Shown here piece by piece: positions 34,274 to 47,866 of a DNA stretch of 64,000 nt. Below the pieces are notes generated by a model. The model was not told the DNA's origin and ran no database searches. It was given only the letters and a program-made list of their open reading frames with translations. The translations under genes were made by a program, and so were the position numbers. The stretch comes from Calycina herbarum (taxonomy: Eukaryota; Ascomycota; Leotiomycetes; Helotiales; Pezizellaceae). The stretch is taken from assembly GCA_001414485.1 (NCBI GenBank), contig LLEY01000124.1, positions 1-64,000 of the forward strand. Direction: 5' to 3'. Numbering within the stretch: position 1 is the stretch's first letter; each line of letters begins with the position of its first letter.

Positions 34274-34309
34274 TTCGCGTCACAGCGCGTTCGCGTCGCG
34301 TCGCGTCCG
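34274..34309. promoter_or_regulatory. CGCGT-rich motif cluster upstream of CTF18
   Basis: TTCGCGT and GCGCGT followed by three overlapping TCGCGTCGCGT units, about 30-60 bp before the upstream CTF18 ATG. MBF-type cell-cycle factors bind CGCGT-containing sites in fungi, and CTF18 is a replication gene. The link is inference. Confidence 0.35.
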
Positions 34310-34337
34310 AAAGATCCTTGAATAGTTGCAAGATACA

Positions 34338-37300
34338 ATGTACCCAGCATCTTCACCAAACCTCCCACCAACCTCGGATCCCGCACTTTTGGATGATTGG
34401 GAAGAGCAGTTGGGCTCTGGAACTTTACCTTCGAGCGCAAACTCAGACGATTTCGAGATACTGAACTAAATACCCGAGGAGGACATTGCACGAAAGAACA
34501 AAGCTGGGGTGGTAATTCAGCATAGAGCGTGGCCATTGGGAGATTCTTTTCGAAGCGAAGGTGATTTGGAACCAGGTAAACACTTTGGCCTGTATCTGCC
34601 GAGTTCCCACTAAACAGAGGCATCTAGAAACCCCACTTCGAAGAAAATCAACATCTACCATCATTCCACCTCCTTCTTCGCCTCCAATTTTCAATATGCC
34701 GTCCGCCTCCTCCCCCATCGCGTACCCCCAAACCTCGTCCCCTCCGGCTCCGAAACGATCGCGACCTTCCGCAAAAGACATAAAGAAACCAAGAGCCGTA
34801 GGAGGGTTTTTGATCGAAGATGATTCGGAAGAAGATGATTTCGTTCGAGCCGGACCCTCTCCTAAACGACGGATGTTAGACACAGCCAGGCTTCCTAGCC
34901 CAGAAAGCCAGCCGTACGCCATCGCTGATGGGGTTGATATAGAACTCCAGGGAGGAGTGGGTAAAACATCACTCCAATCAATTCTTGGGTCCATGGCCAC
35001 AGCACGTTCCGTTATCGAGGAAGAGGTTCTAGATGAGCCCATGATCGTAACCCCGGATTCACAACCCGCAGAAGTGGACGAAATACCTGCTCTGCCATCA
35101 TTTCTGGTTGGTCGACAAACCAAGATATCTGACATCGTAACTTGCTCCGGAAAAACAATATCTCTCCTACAGAGAAAGAAGTCGGTACCCGTTTCGTTCG
35201 AACAATTAGTGGCATCCAGGTCGGTGACGAAAGTGGGAAGGGCGAAGAAGAGCTATTATGGAATTGATATCCACAACTTGATTGATGAAGCCACCCAGGA
35301 GACCAAAAACGAGCAAACGAGGAGGGCAAATTTACCACAAGAGTTTTTGCCTTCAGTTGAACAGCCAGTATTGAAAGGGAAATCACGGAGGACCTTGATG
35401 TGGACCGAGAAATACAGGGCGAGGCATTTTATGGAGCTTGTGGGTGATGATAGAACACATCGTCAAGTTTTGAAGTGGTTGAAAGCTTGGGATCCTCTCG
35501 TCTTCCCGAAGGCTGGCAAAGCCAAAGTGGTGGCCCCAAAGCGCCCAGGGGAGGTTGATGAAAAGGCTCACAGAAAAATCTTGCTTTTGACTGGTCCGCC
35601 AGGTTTGGGAAAGACCACACTGGCTCACGTCTGCGCAAGGCAAGCTGGATATGAAGTTATGGAAATCAATGCTAGCGACGAGAGAAGCAAGGACGTTGTA
35701 AAAGGGAGAATTCGAACTAGTGTTGGAACTGAGAGCGTCAAGACTGGCTCGACAGTCACATCAAAAACTGGACATGTTCAGAAGATTGCCCATCCTTTAT
35801 GTGTTGTTGTGGATGAGGTTGATGGCGTTGTAGGAGGTTCAGGTGGATCTGGCGAGGGTGGTTTTGTAAAGGCCTTGATTGACCTGATACAACTTGACCA
35901 AAAGAATTCGTCGGGAATCAATCCAAATCCAAGCTACGAAAAGAAGAAGAAGAAGGGCGATGACTTCCGACTCATGCGACCGCTAATTCTAATATGCAAC
36001 GATGTTTACCACCCATCTCTTCGCCCTCTTCGCCACTCGAATCTTGCCGAAATCATACACGTTCGAAAGCCACCTCTAGACGCGGTTATCGCTCGTATGA
36101 AGTCAGTATTTGAAAAGGAGGGCGTGTCCTGTGACAATGATGCTGTTCGAAGATTATGTGAAGCTACATGGGGAGTGAGTCCCACCGAATCACGAAAAGG
36201 GCGTGAAGGTACAGGAGAAGGAGATTTAAGAGGTATTATGGTTGTTGGAGAATGGGCAGCAGGAAAACTCAAAGCATCAAGTAAAGACGGAAAAGCCCGA
36301 CTGACGAAGAAGTGGGTTGAACAGAACATGACGTCTAATTTATCGCACGGTGGTGGTGGAGCAAGAGGGGTTGGAAGAGGAGGGGCAAAGGAGGTTGTCA
36401 ATCGTGTTTTCTTGGAAGGGGCTGGGTTTCCGAAACCTTCACATTATGAACCGGCACCTGGAATTTTAAATGAGCTGCCGAAGTCACAACTTGGTGTTGC
36501 GGAGCTGGCAAAGAAGGCTGGTATGGATAGACTGAGAGAGATGGTCGATACAAGCGGCGATATAGACCGTATCGTCACAGATATCTGGTCACAATATCCC
36601 AGTCAGCCCTTCAACGACGATTCGATATTATCAAAACCCGACGCAGCATACGAGTGGTTACATTTTCACGATACGTGCTCTTCGCGAGTATTCACTCAGC
36701 AAGCATTCGAATTGGCACCATATCTTAGTCAGCCCATTCTTGCTTGTCACCATCTCTTTTCCTCGCCCGCACGCCACTATTTTGGAGGCGGCAATGAGAC
36801 CAAAAAATGGGGCGAGGAAGAAGAATTTAAATGTCTCCCCTTTACTGGCCTTCGAGCGGATTATGAAGCATTTGAGGCAGAGAAAAGTAACCGAGCTACG
36901 ATTCTCGCTTTACAAGCAAGTCTCAATCCCACCCTTCTGAGGAGTTTCCGAAGCCCAGAAGATATCGCCATGGATTTCTTGCCATCCCTTGTTAAAATCA
37001 TTACACCAGAGGTTAAACCAATTATTGTTGGTGGAAGTGGCGAGCAGAAAGGTATCGCCAGTGTGAAGAAAGAGACCGAGAAGGCGATGGTCAAGAGGGC
37101 CGTGGATGTAATGAGTGATGTTGGTGTAATTTACGAACGGGGCAAATTGGAAGGTGATTTTGGAAATAGAGCCATCCAGTGGGTTTATCGTATGGAACCG
37201 TAAGTCTGGATTCATTCCCTATGAAAAGCAGTACTGACACACTTTAGACCTTTGGATATATTGGTCACATTCGAGACAACCCCAAATGCTGCTTCAGCAC

Positions 37301-37686
37301 CAGCACCCGTTCGTTACGCTGTCCGTCAAGTCCTTGATCAAGAGTACCAGAAAAACATCATCGTTCGCGAGAACGCGGCTCGTCAGGCTCGATACAGGGC
37401 AGGAAATCTGAACGACGATATGGATTTCTCATTCGCAAAATCCAAAGAAAATAAAGGCCGTCAAGCCGTGGAAAGAGTTCTGGGTCCAACGAAGGATTTC
37501 TTCGGAAGATTGGTTGTTGAGGACACCACTCTACAGGAGATCGATGGCAATTCGGAGATGGATAAGAAGAAGAGCAAAGGGAAGACGGAGAAAGGTGATA
37601 ACAAGGTTTGGGTTACTTATCACGAGGGTTACTCTAATGCGGTTAGGAAACCGCTTACTGTTGAGGAATTGTTGAGAGGGCTGTAG
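34338..37686 (+). CDS. CTF18: Chromosome transmission fidelity protein 18 (alternative RFC large subunit), 5' end damaged
   Basis: Main exons are 34696-37199 and 37248-37686 (48-bp intron), 980 residues if translation starts at the ATG at 34696. The AAA+ core is intact: Walker A GPPGLGKTT, Walker B VVVDEVDG, sensor region LILICND. The C-terminus matches Ctf18, which loads PCNA with Dcc1 and Ctf8 for cohesion and replication checkpoint. Upstream, from an ATG at 34338, an in-frame stretch resembles the normal Ctf18 N-terminus (DPALLDDWEEQLGS, IPEEDIARKNKAGV, AWPLGDSFRSEGDLEP). It is broken by a TAA at 34467-34469 and reaches the main frame only by skipping 28 nt (34576-34603, GT...AG), too short for a usual intron. 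Either the gene now starts downstream or the reference has errors. Confidence 0.85.
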
Positions 37687-39645
37687 GTAGTGAATGTATA
37701 TATTTACATGGAGGTTCTAACTAGTTGTTGGACTTCGATAATTGATGAGGTATGATTATGAATTCCGAGGACCCATGTCTTAAAGTTGGAAAATTGTTTT
37801 TCAAATTGTTATAATGCATTGCTTTTGCTGTTATTTAATGTACTTCAATTCGTTCCTCTTTCGTGCTTGCTACTTGCTTGTGATTTCAGTTTCAACTTTC
37901 GTTTCTGTCGAGCTGCTATCGAAATTGAAAACTCTCCTCGAACTCTTCTAGCTAGCGAGCCTTGGTCTGAATACATGTCTCGGTTAATTCGCCCCATATA
38001 AACGAACCTCCTTTGCAGTTTCTTTTCTTTCTTTGCTCGCCACGTATTCAATTCAAGAAGATATTCAAACATAAATTTCGCTGCCTTTGATTGCTATATC
38101 AGTTTCTTGCGAGAATTCAAATTGCAGCATTGCTCTTCGTAAATACATGGCTATGAGATAATTTATACGTTGGTTTCCGGGTGGGGAATAGGTAACTTGT
38201 TGGGGCTTCGATTTATATAGAATAACGAAATTCTCTGGCTTGGGCCAGTTTATAAGAGAAGTAGACAACACTCCACAATTTCACGAAAAGGTCTAGGATA
38301 ATTGAAAGTATTGTTTGAGAAGATCACAGAGAATTAGGAAGTTCGCTTCTTGATTCCCCTAGATCCTCTGGAACAACACTTTCACAAAGAAACGAAATCT
38401 ACTCGAGTAACGAGTTGCAGAGTACTGTTCACTTCTCTTACAAGCGAGTAGCGCTTCCGCATAAACTTTTCATTAAAAATACAGCTTCCTATTCACTAAC
38501 AAGTTTAAGTTCCTATAGTGGTTTCCTGGAATTTGAAACAAGGAGAATTTCTACTTGTCTTTAGTTATTTAAGAATTCTTGTTCTATTTGTAGGTAACTG
38601 GATCTCACTCGACTAATTGCAGGTAACCTACGAATAGCTCGCAATTTTGACCTGTGCAAATACTCCTTATATGTAGACTACCTGTAGATAATGAGGTTCT
38701 CTGAATGGTGTCTCCATGTCGCAATTTCGCTTGTTGAGCCAAGCACTGAAACTCGATGTCGCAAGTAATTCAAATTTCGAACGCAAGGCAACCATGAGCA
38801 AGTAAGGGCAGAGCAGATGGATGTGAGAGCAAAACTTGACAAGAATTTTCAACCCAAGTAAATGCTCAACAACAAGCCTAAGTAGAGTTGAATTGCATTG
38901 AGACTAGTCTGGAAAGCCGAGCTGTATGTTAAACTGTTTCTAGTTATTTCGAAATTGAAGTAGCTATTGCTGCCTAACAGTGAAGCATAGCGATATCGGA
39001 GTCTCCAAGTTGCTAAAATATTGAGCCCGATGGATACTTGCAAGTCTTTGTTTACTTCAGTGATATTTGGTAATAACCTTGAAACTACGTAGTCCAATGA
39101 AATTCTGTCTTTTTGCGGAATTCAAGTTGCCATTCTAAAATTTATTTGCTGCCACTTGATGCTGAACGTTCCTACCGTTTTCGGAGCCGCAATTTCTATT
39201 CACTGAAGCTCCGTTCCTTCATTTTTTCTTTGCCAAGACTCGACCGTCGAACGCTCGCTAGCGAATATAAAAGACGCCACCGGTTGCTCTTCAACCTTCT
39301 TTTTCTTTCAACCATCACAAGCCTCCCCAACCAACCCACCTCAACTCATTCCTCTTCCTACATCTACCTCAATCTTCAATCTACCTTGCGATCTCTTCCC
39401 TCGCAAGGTTTCGAATATCTATCTGCCACCGAAAGCTCCGACATTCGCTTCACTTTCGACGGCTCTCCTGCGAATTCGGAACTCGACGGTGAATCGGATG
39501 TAAGTTGCCCCACCGCTAGTACCTGAACCTTTAATCTAAACAACAACCTTCATCAAACAAAGGTAAGTTCTTTTCTTGTCAAGCATTCAAAGGGGTTTAC
39601 TCACCACTCCACTTCGACATCAGTACACATAATCCACAAGTCAAG
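37687..39645. other. Long intergenic region / leader of Myb-like gene
   Basis: About 2 kb without a supported gene. The last 380 bp are the transcribed leader of the following gene, with a TATA box at 39266 and a candidate leader intron starting with GTAAGT at 39500. The open frame 39113-39526 falls across this promoter and leader and is probably not translated. Confidence 0.5.
39266..39273 (+). promoter_or_regulatory. TATA box of Myb-like gene
   Basis: TATAAAAG, followed about 20-60 bp later by pyrimidine-rich sequence (TTCTTTTTCTTTC), a common fungal core-promoter arrangement. It lies about 375 bp before the start codon, so the leader is long. Confidence 0.5.
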
Positions 39646-41013
39646 ATGGAACACCGCGCAAATACCCCAGAATTGGCGTCCGAAGCCTGTCAAGGAGATG
39701 GACCCTCAACTTCTCCCAACGATAATGACAACCATGCCACAAACGTCTCAGCAAACCCCAACCATGACCAACGTCAAAGTTACAGCCCTTCTCAAGACTT
39801 CGTCAACAGCCAGCCACACCCCCACGATCACCAAGGCCAGCAACCATTCAAACAACACAGCAGATATGCCACTCCTCAAGAGTCGCGTCACCGCTCTGTG
39901 TCTCGGCAATTTTCCCTTCCTCCACAACGCTTCCGAACTCCGCAAGGCTTTCAAACCCCACAACCTTATCTTTCATCGCAAGCTTTCCAGCAATATGCCC
40001 AAGATGGCGCTGAAGGTTCCGAGCCCCAAGCAGCCAGTGGTAGGCAACAACACTCTCGTGTCAGAGCTCGGAGCCAAGGGCGTAGCACCAAGCGTATGAG
40101 TTCTCCTAAGAAGGGTCTCAAGAAGCGAATGGCTAATCGCATTAGTGACTCTCCCAACTACGAGGATGAGGAGTCTCTGATGGTTGATGACTATGAGCAA
40201 GGTCATGCCAATGCTGCACATCAAGCCCAAATGGATATGCTTCCACACATGGAAGGAGAGAATTACCACCGAGAGGGCACCCCTTCACCCGAATACCAAC
40301 CTCAACAGCTCCCCCCTCGCATGTTCACTTCGGAGGCATACGAGAACTTGTACGCAGAGAAGGATAATGCAGGTTTCGGCACATTTCCCGCACAAGCATT
40401 CCCAAAATACCCCGGTATGCAACCATTTGAAGGTCAAGGAGATATGCGCGAGCCTGTCAATAGTGGTGGCGTAGATTCTGGTCGCTCAACCCGAGATCTT
40501 TCAAATGTCCCTGTCATGGTAGAGCAGGATGAGATCTCCGATGCATACTTGAAGAAGCGTGGCATTGAACGCCCTTCTAGTGGAAAGAAGGTCTGCAAGC
40601 GTGGTTACGGTGCTAGCGATCCAGAGAACATCCGCATCGTCAACTTGCGTGAGTTTGGCGACATGAACTTTGAACAAATCAAGAATGTTCTTAACAAGGA
40701 ACGAATCGAGCGTGGCAATGATCCAAAGCTGACCACCACTGGTGTTGCTAACCGATATGGACGTACCGCCCCTCTCCTCTTTGCCGGTCAAAACATCCAA
40801 TGGATCCCCTTGAATCAACGGCGTGGAAAGAACATGGCCGAGGCAATCACCGCACCAAAGGTCAATTGGACCCCGGAACGAGACATGATGCTGGTCAATG
40901 CTGTCGAACAATGGAAGGCAACTAAGTGGGAAGAGGTTGTAAAAATCTTCAACCGAGAGAGTGGATGCAATGCGGATGTTAGCGCTGCATCTTCCCGCTA
41001 TGTCTTGATTTGA
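39646..41013 (+). CDS. Myb-like DNA-binding domain protein, Gln/Pro-rich
   Basis: Single exon, 455 residues. The N-terminal 290 residues are low-complexity, rich in Gln, Pro, Ser and His, with a basic patch (RSTKRMSSPKKGLKKRM) that could be a nuclear signal. Residues about 325-395 form a helical segment with a helix-turn-helix look (IRIVNLREFGDMNFEQI, LTTTGVANRYGRTAP). The C-terminus (VNWTPERDMMLVNAVEQW, ATKWEEVVKIFN) resembles a Myb/SANT repeat. It is likely a nuclear regulator; no specific name is recognised. The codon pattern is coding-like throughout, and the long leader with a probable intron suggests regulated expression. Confidence 0.75.
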   Translation: MEHRANTPELASEACQGDGPSTSPNDNDNHATNVSANPNHDQRQSYSPSQDFVNSQPHPHDHQGQQPFKQHSRYATPQESRHRSVSRQFSLPPQRFRTPQGFQTPQPYLSSQAFQQYAQDGAEGSEPQAASGRQQHSRVRARSQGRSTKRMSSPKKGLKKRMANRISDSPNYEDEESLMVDDYEQGHANAAHQAQMDMLPHMEGENYHREGTPSPEYQPQQLPPRMFTSEAYENLYAEKDNAGFGTFPAQAFPKYPGMQPFEGQGDMREPVNSGGVDSGRSTRDLSNVPVMVEQDEISDAYLKKRGIERPSSGKKVCKRGYGASDPENIRIVNLREFGDMNFEQIKNVLNKERIERGNDPKLTTTGVANRYGRTAPLLFAGQNIQWIPLNQRRGKNMAEAITAPKVNWTPERDMMLVNAVEQWKATKWEEVVKIFNRESGCNADVSAASSRYVLI

Positions 41014-41549
41014 TGTAGCCTTCTCGACCACAAAACACAAAATCGCAGTGCTTTCTTCCACAATTATGTTCTCTCCATTTTCATTTATAGCGTTGATTTC
41101 GAAGGCGAGCACATGTTGCATCTATGAATAGGACACTTCTCCAGGTAAGAAGCTCCACCAATCTCAGATCACCTACAGTCAACCAATATTGAATCCAGGA
41201 AACTTCTCAACGCACAATTTCCCTTTGTTTTTTTCTTTTTTGACGCGTAACATATCTTATTCTCGGGGTTTAGAGCGGTGGTTTTTGACAGAGAAATGAT
41301 AAGATTCTTCTTCATGCCAGCAGGAGGCTCGGCTGTTTTGTGTAAGAGATGCTGGTACTGAAGAATCGTTTTCGGGCAGGACTTGATGTGTGTCGATTTG
41401 AGCACCGCGCTCTTGGCCACAGTGGATATTTACATAGATGAATAAGATTTGCGTTGAACTTTATAATTGGTGTCGTTGAAGAATTTGCAGCCATGATGAT
41501 GTTTAGTGTCGAATACCTTGGCTCCACTTATATGAGTGAACTGTTTTCA

Positions 41550-41717
41550 GGTGGAGAGATCGGAACTTGATTGTTCTAAACACCTGGGTGAATAGTCTCA
41601 GAGTGTCCTAAGAGATTAGGATACAGTCCTTGAATTATCCAAGAAAGTTGGAACAATGAGAGCTCGGTAGGCAGGTACGAATCTAAAGTATTTACTTTCA
41701 CTTTTCGCGAGAGAGGT
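41550..41717. repeat. Diverged MITE remnant
   Basis: Contains GATTGTTCTAAACACCTGGGT and GTCCTAAGAGATTAGGAT, matching the core of the 26922 copy, and ends TTTTCGCGAGAG. The left terminus is lost. Confidence 0.5.
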
Positions 41718-42512
41718 TTAGAAACTTGGCAAAGCGTATATCAGATATTTACGATTCGTTCGGAGAACGAGCCCTCATATATTACTTTGAACGATATTTA
41801 AATCGTTCTCGTGAGTGATTCCACACAATTTTCAATGCAGTCAAAAGAAGCCCTTCTTTTCACCTAACAATCCGATCACTTTTATTTCGCGACAGCAAGA
41901 GCGGGGTCGACAAGAAAGGACAAGAAAAGGCTCAGAAGACGAGTCAACTTTTCCTTTGGCGCGCACAAGGACAAGTTGCGATTCTTGCTGCCTTGGTTTC
42001 GCAACGAAACTTGAACAGCCATATTATGTTGCTTCCAAAACCACACACTACTTTGACCAGCATATTCTCGATTGCTGTGTCATCTGATTTAGGTATAGCC
42101 TAACAGACAGGGTCTTGAGTATTCCAGCAAAACTTGCAAGACGATTCAGAAACCAGGAGGACCTTTGAGCAAAACTAGAGAGATTCATCCCTCGTACTGT
42201 ATTTGGAAGGATGATAAGGAATTGGGGATGTAGAGCTTAGGGTGACTATGTGAGAAGACATGAGAGGTTGTATCTCTTATTTCACCTAGTGCATCAAACA
42301 TTTTAGAGCGGAAGGTGCACACAAAGCAATGCAATGCCCTCAGATCTCAAGCTCCTAATAAAAGTCCAATCCTCCTTCGATCTTGAGAACAGACTAGCAT
42401 GCCTCTAAAGAACAATTTGACGAGTTTGGTGCTTGGGTTTTGGGGTGTTATTGTTATCATTTTTGTTGATAGGTACGGTGATATCTGTTATATCAAGCCA
42501 CTTATGAGATAT

Positions 42513-42535
42513 CGGTATGCCCGTCGGGCATACCG
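42513..42535. repeat. Perfect 11-bp inverted repeat
   Basis: CGGTATGCCCG, a one-base spacer, then CGGGCATACCG. It is a strong palindrome with no coding context. Confidence 0.7.
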
Positions 42536-43368
42536 ACAGGAAGAGTTTTTTGCGGTATATGGATGCAGCAATGGCTATTGCAAAGTTGTATATATATATG
42601 CCTTATGCTCTTGTAGAGCATAAAAAGGAATTCAAGTCTTTTACTCTTGCCCTCTGAAGTGCAGCATTGCAACAATTTTCTCTATCGGCTTGGCTTAGCT
42701 TGCGGCCCGGAACATTTTGATACCAAGAATATTCGTTATGTCTATGACAACACCGAAGTTGGCTCTCCGTTGAGACATTTGTTTAGACAAATGTAAGTGA
42801 GATAAATGGTTTAGTTGCAGGACTGTATGGTAGGCCCATAGCTAAGAATAATTCTATCGAAGTAGGATGTGCCGAATCACTTAAATCGTCCGAACACCTT
42901 TTCTTTGCTACAGCAGGAGAATCTTCGACAAGAAAAACAAAAGAGAAACCATTTACTTCAGAATTTCTAGCTTTATGCATATCTTGGTCAGCAAGTGCAA
43001 GACAAAGAATGACGATGAAACACGATGGGCTTGAGCAGGCAGAACTACATTTATTTAGCCATACGTTTCAACCCCGCTCCATAGAATCGTCAGTTTTGTA
43101 TTCAACCACCGAGCCATCAACATCGAAACTGTCGCTTATATGCTCTTTCACCACCAGCAAGTGACTTATCTCTATAAGCATATTTTTGAGTAGAAATGAG
43201 GTCCAAGGTGTTTTCTTACAGAAGTGTTTCAAAAACCATTCGAACAAATCCTTTCAGTTTTCCCATCCTTTAAAAGTATAGGAAGGCACAGGAAGTTGAA
43301 ATGTTTATACTTTGGATACAAGATCAACCTGTCAAGAGCCAACCAGAGACTAAACCAATGAATGTCCT

Positions 43369-45922
<2,554 letters not shown>

Positions 45923-46680
45923 CGTCCACGTTTCCAAGAACAGAAGACGAACTTTCACCTCGATTTATCTGTGAGCGAGTTGGCAGAAGAGGAAACTTCG
46001 TGATGAAAGGTAGCGAGAGAGAAGAAGAACTGGCTGACTTGATCAGCATCAGCATGCAGAAGTGTTTGTGAATCCCTGTACTCCGGTGAGGGGGTTGCAC
46101 ACAGTACTATGTGACCAACGCCATCAAAGTTCCATTGATTGGGGATGGGCTCAAGATATAAAAAGGCTGGGAAGTATTGGAACATGTAAGACCATACAAG
46201 AAGTACAAAAACGCCGCAGTGTGGTATTCGCAGACGCCCATGTACATGTGTTGGTACAGGTACATATCCGTATTTCAAGAGGGTGAAGGGGTATTTCGGA
46301 TCGTGTCCCACGGAAGTGGGGCTTCTAAACATTATCTATAGAGACCAAGGACAGGCAAGAGCGAAGTGTTATGTCTCGCTACTATAATTGTGACGACCCT
46401 GAAAAAAATGAAAAGAAAAAGGACACTTGAAAAATGGAGGATAATGATACTAGGATTTCCTAGGGAAGAAAAAAAGAACGTGCATTGCCTACTTCACAAC
46501 CAACAAATTACTCCTATACACAATGTAGGTATACATATGTCGCAATCAACCAGCGCCAGCTAGCCGGAATTCCCTCCCATCCCACCTTGACCCAGATGTA
46601 CCATCATACCTCCGACAAAAGAAACCATCCAAAACACCATATCGCCAGTCCCGAAACCCGTTTTATGAGAGAAAGTAAAT
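45923..46680. other. Promoter region of the monooxygenase gene
   Basis: About 760 bp between the monooxygenase start and the 3' end of the next minus-strand gene. No gene seen. Confidence 0.5.
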
Positions 46681-47866
46681 CTAATTGTGAATAGCACCAA
46701 CATCGTTTTCGCTGACCTCACTACCAACTTCTGTCCAACTTCCGGGGGTGCAGATACCCGCCCCATCAACACTCATCATATCGGCCTCGCTGGTTGCCCC
46801 GCTTCGTGGTGCCCATACCTCTTCTCCTGAACCCGCCAGAGACATGGAGTCGGTGGGTGTTAAGTCGCCAGGTACTGAAATGGCAGGGTCACTGAATGTA
46901 GGAGAACCAGGTACGACTTCGTGTTGTGGTTGAGGTGACCCAGCTCGCGGGGTACTAGGAAGTGGCGAATAAAAACTGCTGTTGGCATTATCTGCCCAAG
47001 CATGAATGGAAGCATAAGCAGAGTCGTCCCGGATGGGCTCGGACATGTTTGTAAAGTTATAACTCTCCTCGATCATTTCAGCAGAAGGTGTAGAGACTGG
47101 TGGGTCTTCAACAGGTTCTGATGTATCGATAAGTTGTTCAGCGATGGTGGCGGTAGTCTCGCGGGTGCGGGTTACCGGCTCTTCGTTTGCGCTGTAGAGG
47201 TCTGACATGGTCTCATATCTCTCGGAAACTTCTGGTGCCATGAGACTTGCATCAATAGCTCGCTGCTCGTCGCAATCGATGTGGTGCTCATCACCGAATG
47301 GGTTCGCATAAATGGAAGCTCGAGTCAATCCTCGTACACCAGCACCACGGTTTCGGAGTCCTTCCTCAGCTTCCGGTTGTACTTCTGTACCTGTGTTGTA
47401 TACATATGTTCCCTTTTCAGCAGTGTGATCTTCTTGCAGGAAATCATCAAAGCTGGAACCACGACTTCTGTTGGCTTGTCTGTCTCCTGCAAGCTTGCGT
47501 TCCTTTTCGAGTTTCTCCAGATGCACGGCATTCCAGTACATCAACTCTTCTCGTTGTCTTCTTCGGGATTCCTCGTCTGCGTCGACTCCTGGCTCGGCAG
47601 AGCTCTGCATAAAGCCCTCCGCATCTTCGGGACGGTTGAATCGAGGCTCTTGTGCTTGGGGGTTGATCTCATCGCCGAGGGAGTGCAAGGCGATTGCTAT
47701 CCGTCGTCGGACATCTTCTGCAAATTGTCGAGCTTGGGGGGACTCGTAAACTGCTATTGCGGCCTGCAAAAATCAATAAAAAGCTTTCGGAATTTGGAGG
47801 GGGAAGTCTTACAGCTACGGCGACACTGACGACGATGATGGCGCCTGCAACGGGATGGTTAGGCAT
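46681..47866 (-). CDS. Hypothetical protein with N-terminal membrane anchor
   Basis: Two exons, 47866-47813 and 47763-46681, joined across a 49-bp intron (GTAAGA...TTGCAG), 378 residues. The spliced N-terminus MPNHPVAGAIIVVSVAVA followed by AAIAVYESPQ forms one hydrophobic segment, suggesting an anchor. A charged helical stretch (RRQREELMYWNAVHLEKLEKERK) follows at about residues 90-115. The remainder is acidic and Ser/Thr/Pro-rich, probably disordered. No named domain is recognised. The tail ends GSWTEVGSEVSENDVGAIHN. Confidence 0.75.

Larger units (their letters stand above)
33115..34337. other. Intergenic region with direct repeat and degenerate short repeats
   Basis: A divergent intergenic region of about 1.2 kb between the Zn2Cys6 gene and CTF18. 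It contains a 65-bp direct repeat, about 826 bp apart, and a series of CCATCCGTAGCC-like motifs (33376-33815). Open frames here (for example 33604-33825 minus) arise from those repeats and lack family features. Confidence 0.5.
41014..43368. other. Intergenic region with MITE remnant and short hairpins
   Basis: About 2.35 kb. It holds a diverged copy of the CTCGCG-type MITE (about 41550-41717) and three perfect short inverted repeats between 42513 and 42794. Open frames such as 41815-42087 and 42399-42623 show no family features. Confidence 0.45.

Noticed and set aside
39113..39526. 137-codon open frame before the Myb-like gene
   Set aside because: It spans the TATA box and leader and shows no protein-family features; probably untranslated leader and promoter.
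41815..42087. 90-codon open frame in the intergenic region
   Set aside because: No family features, neighbouring a MITE remnant and hairpins.
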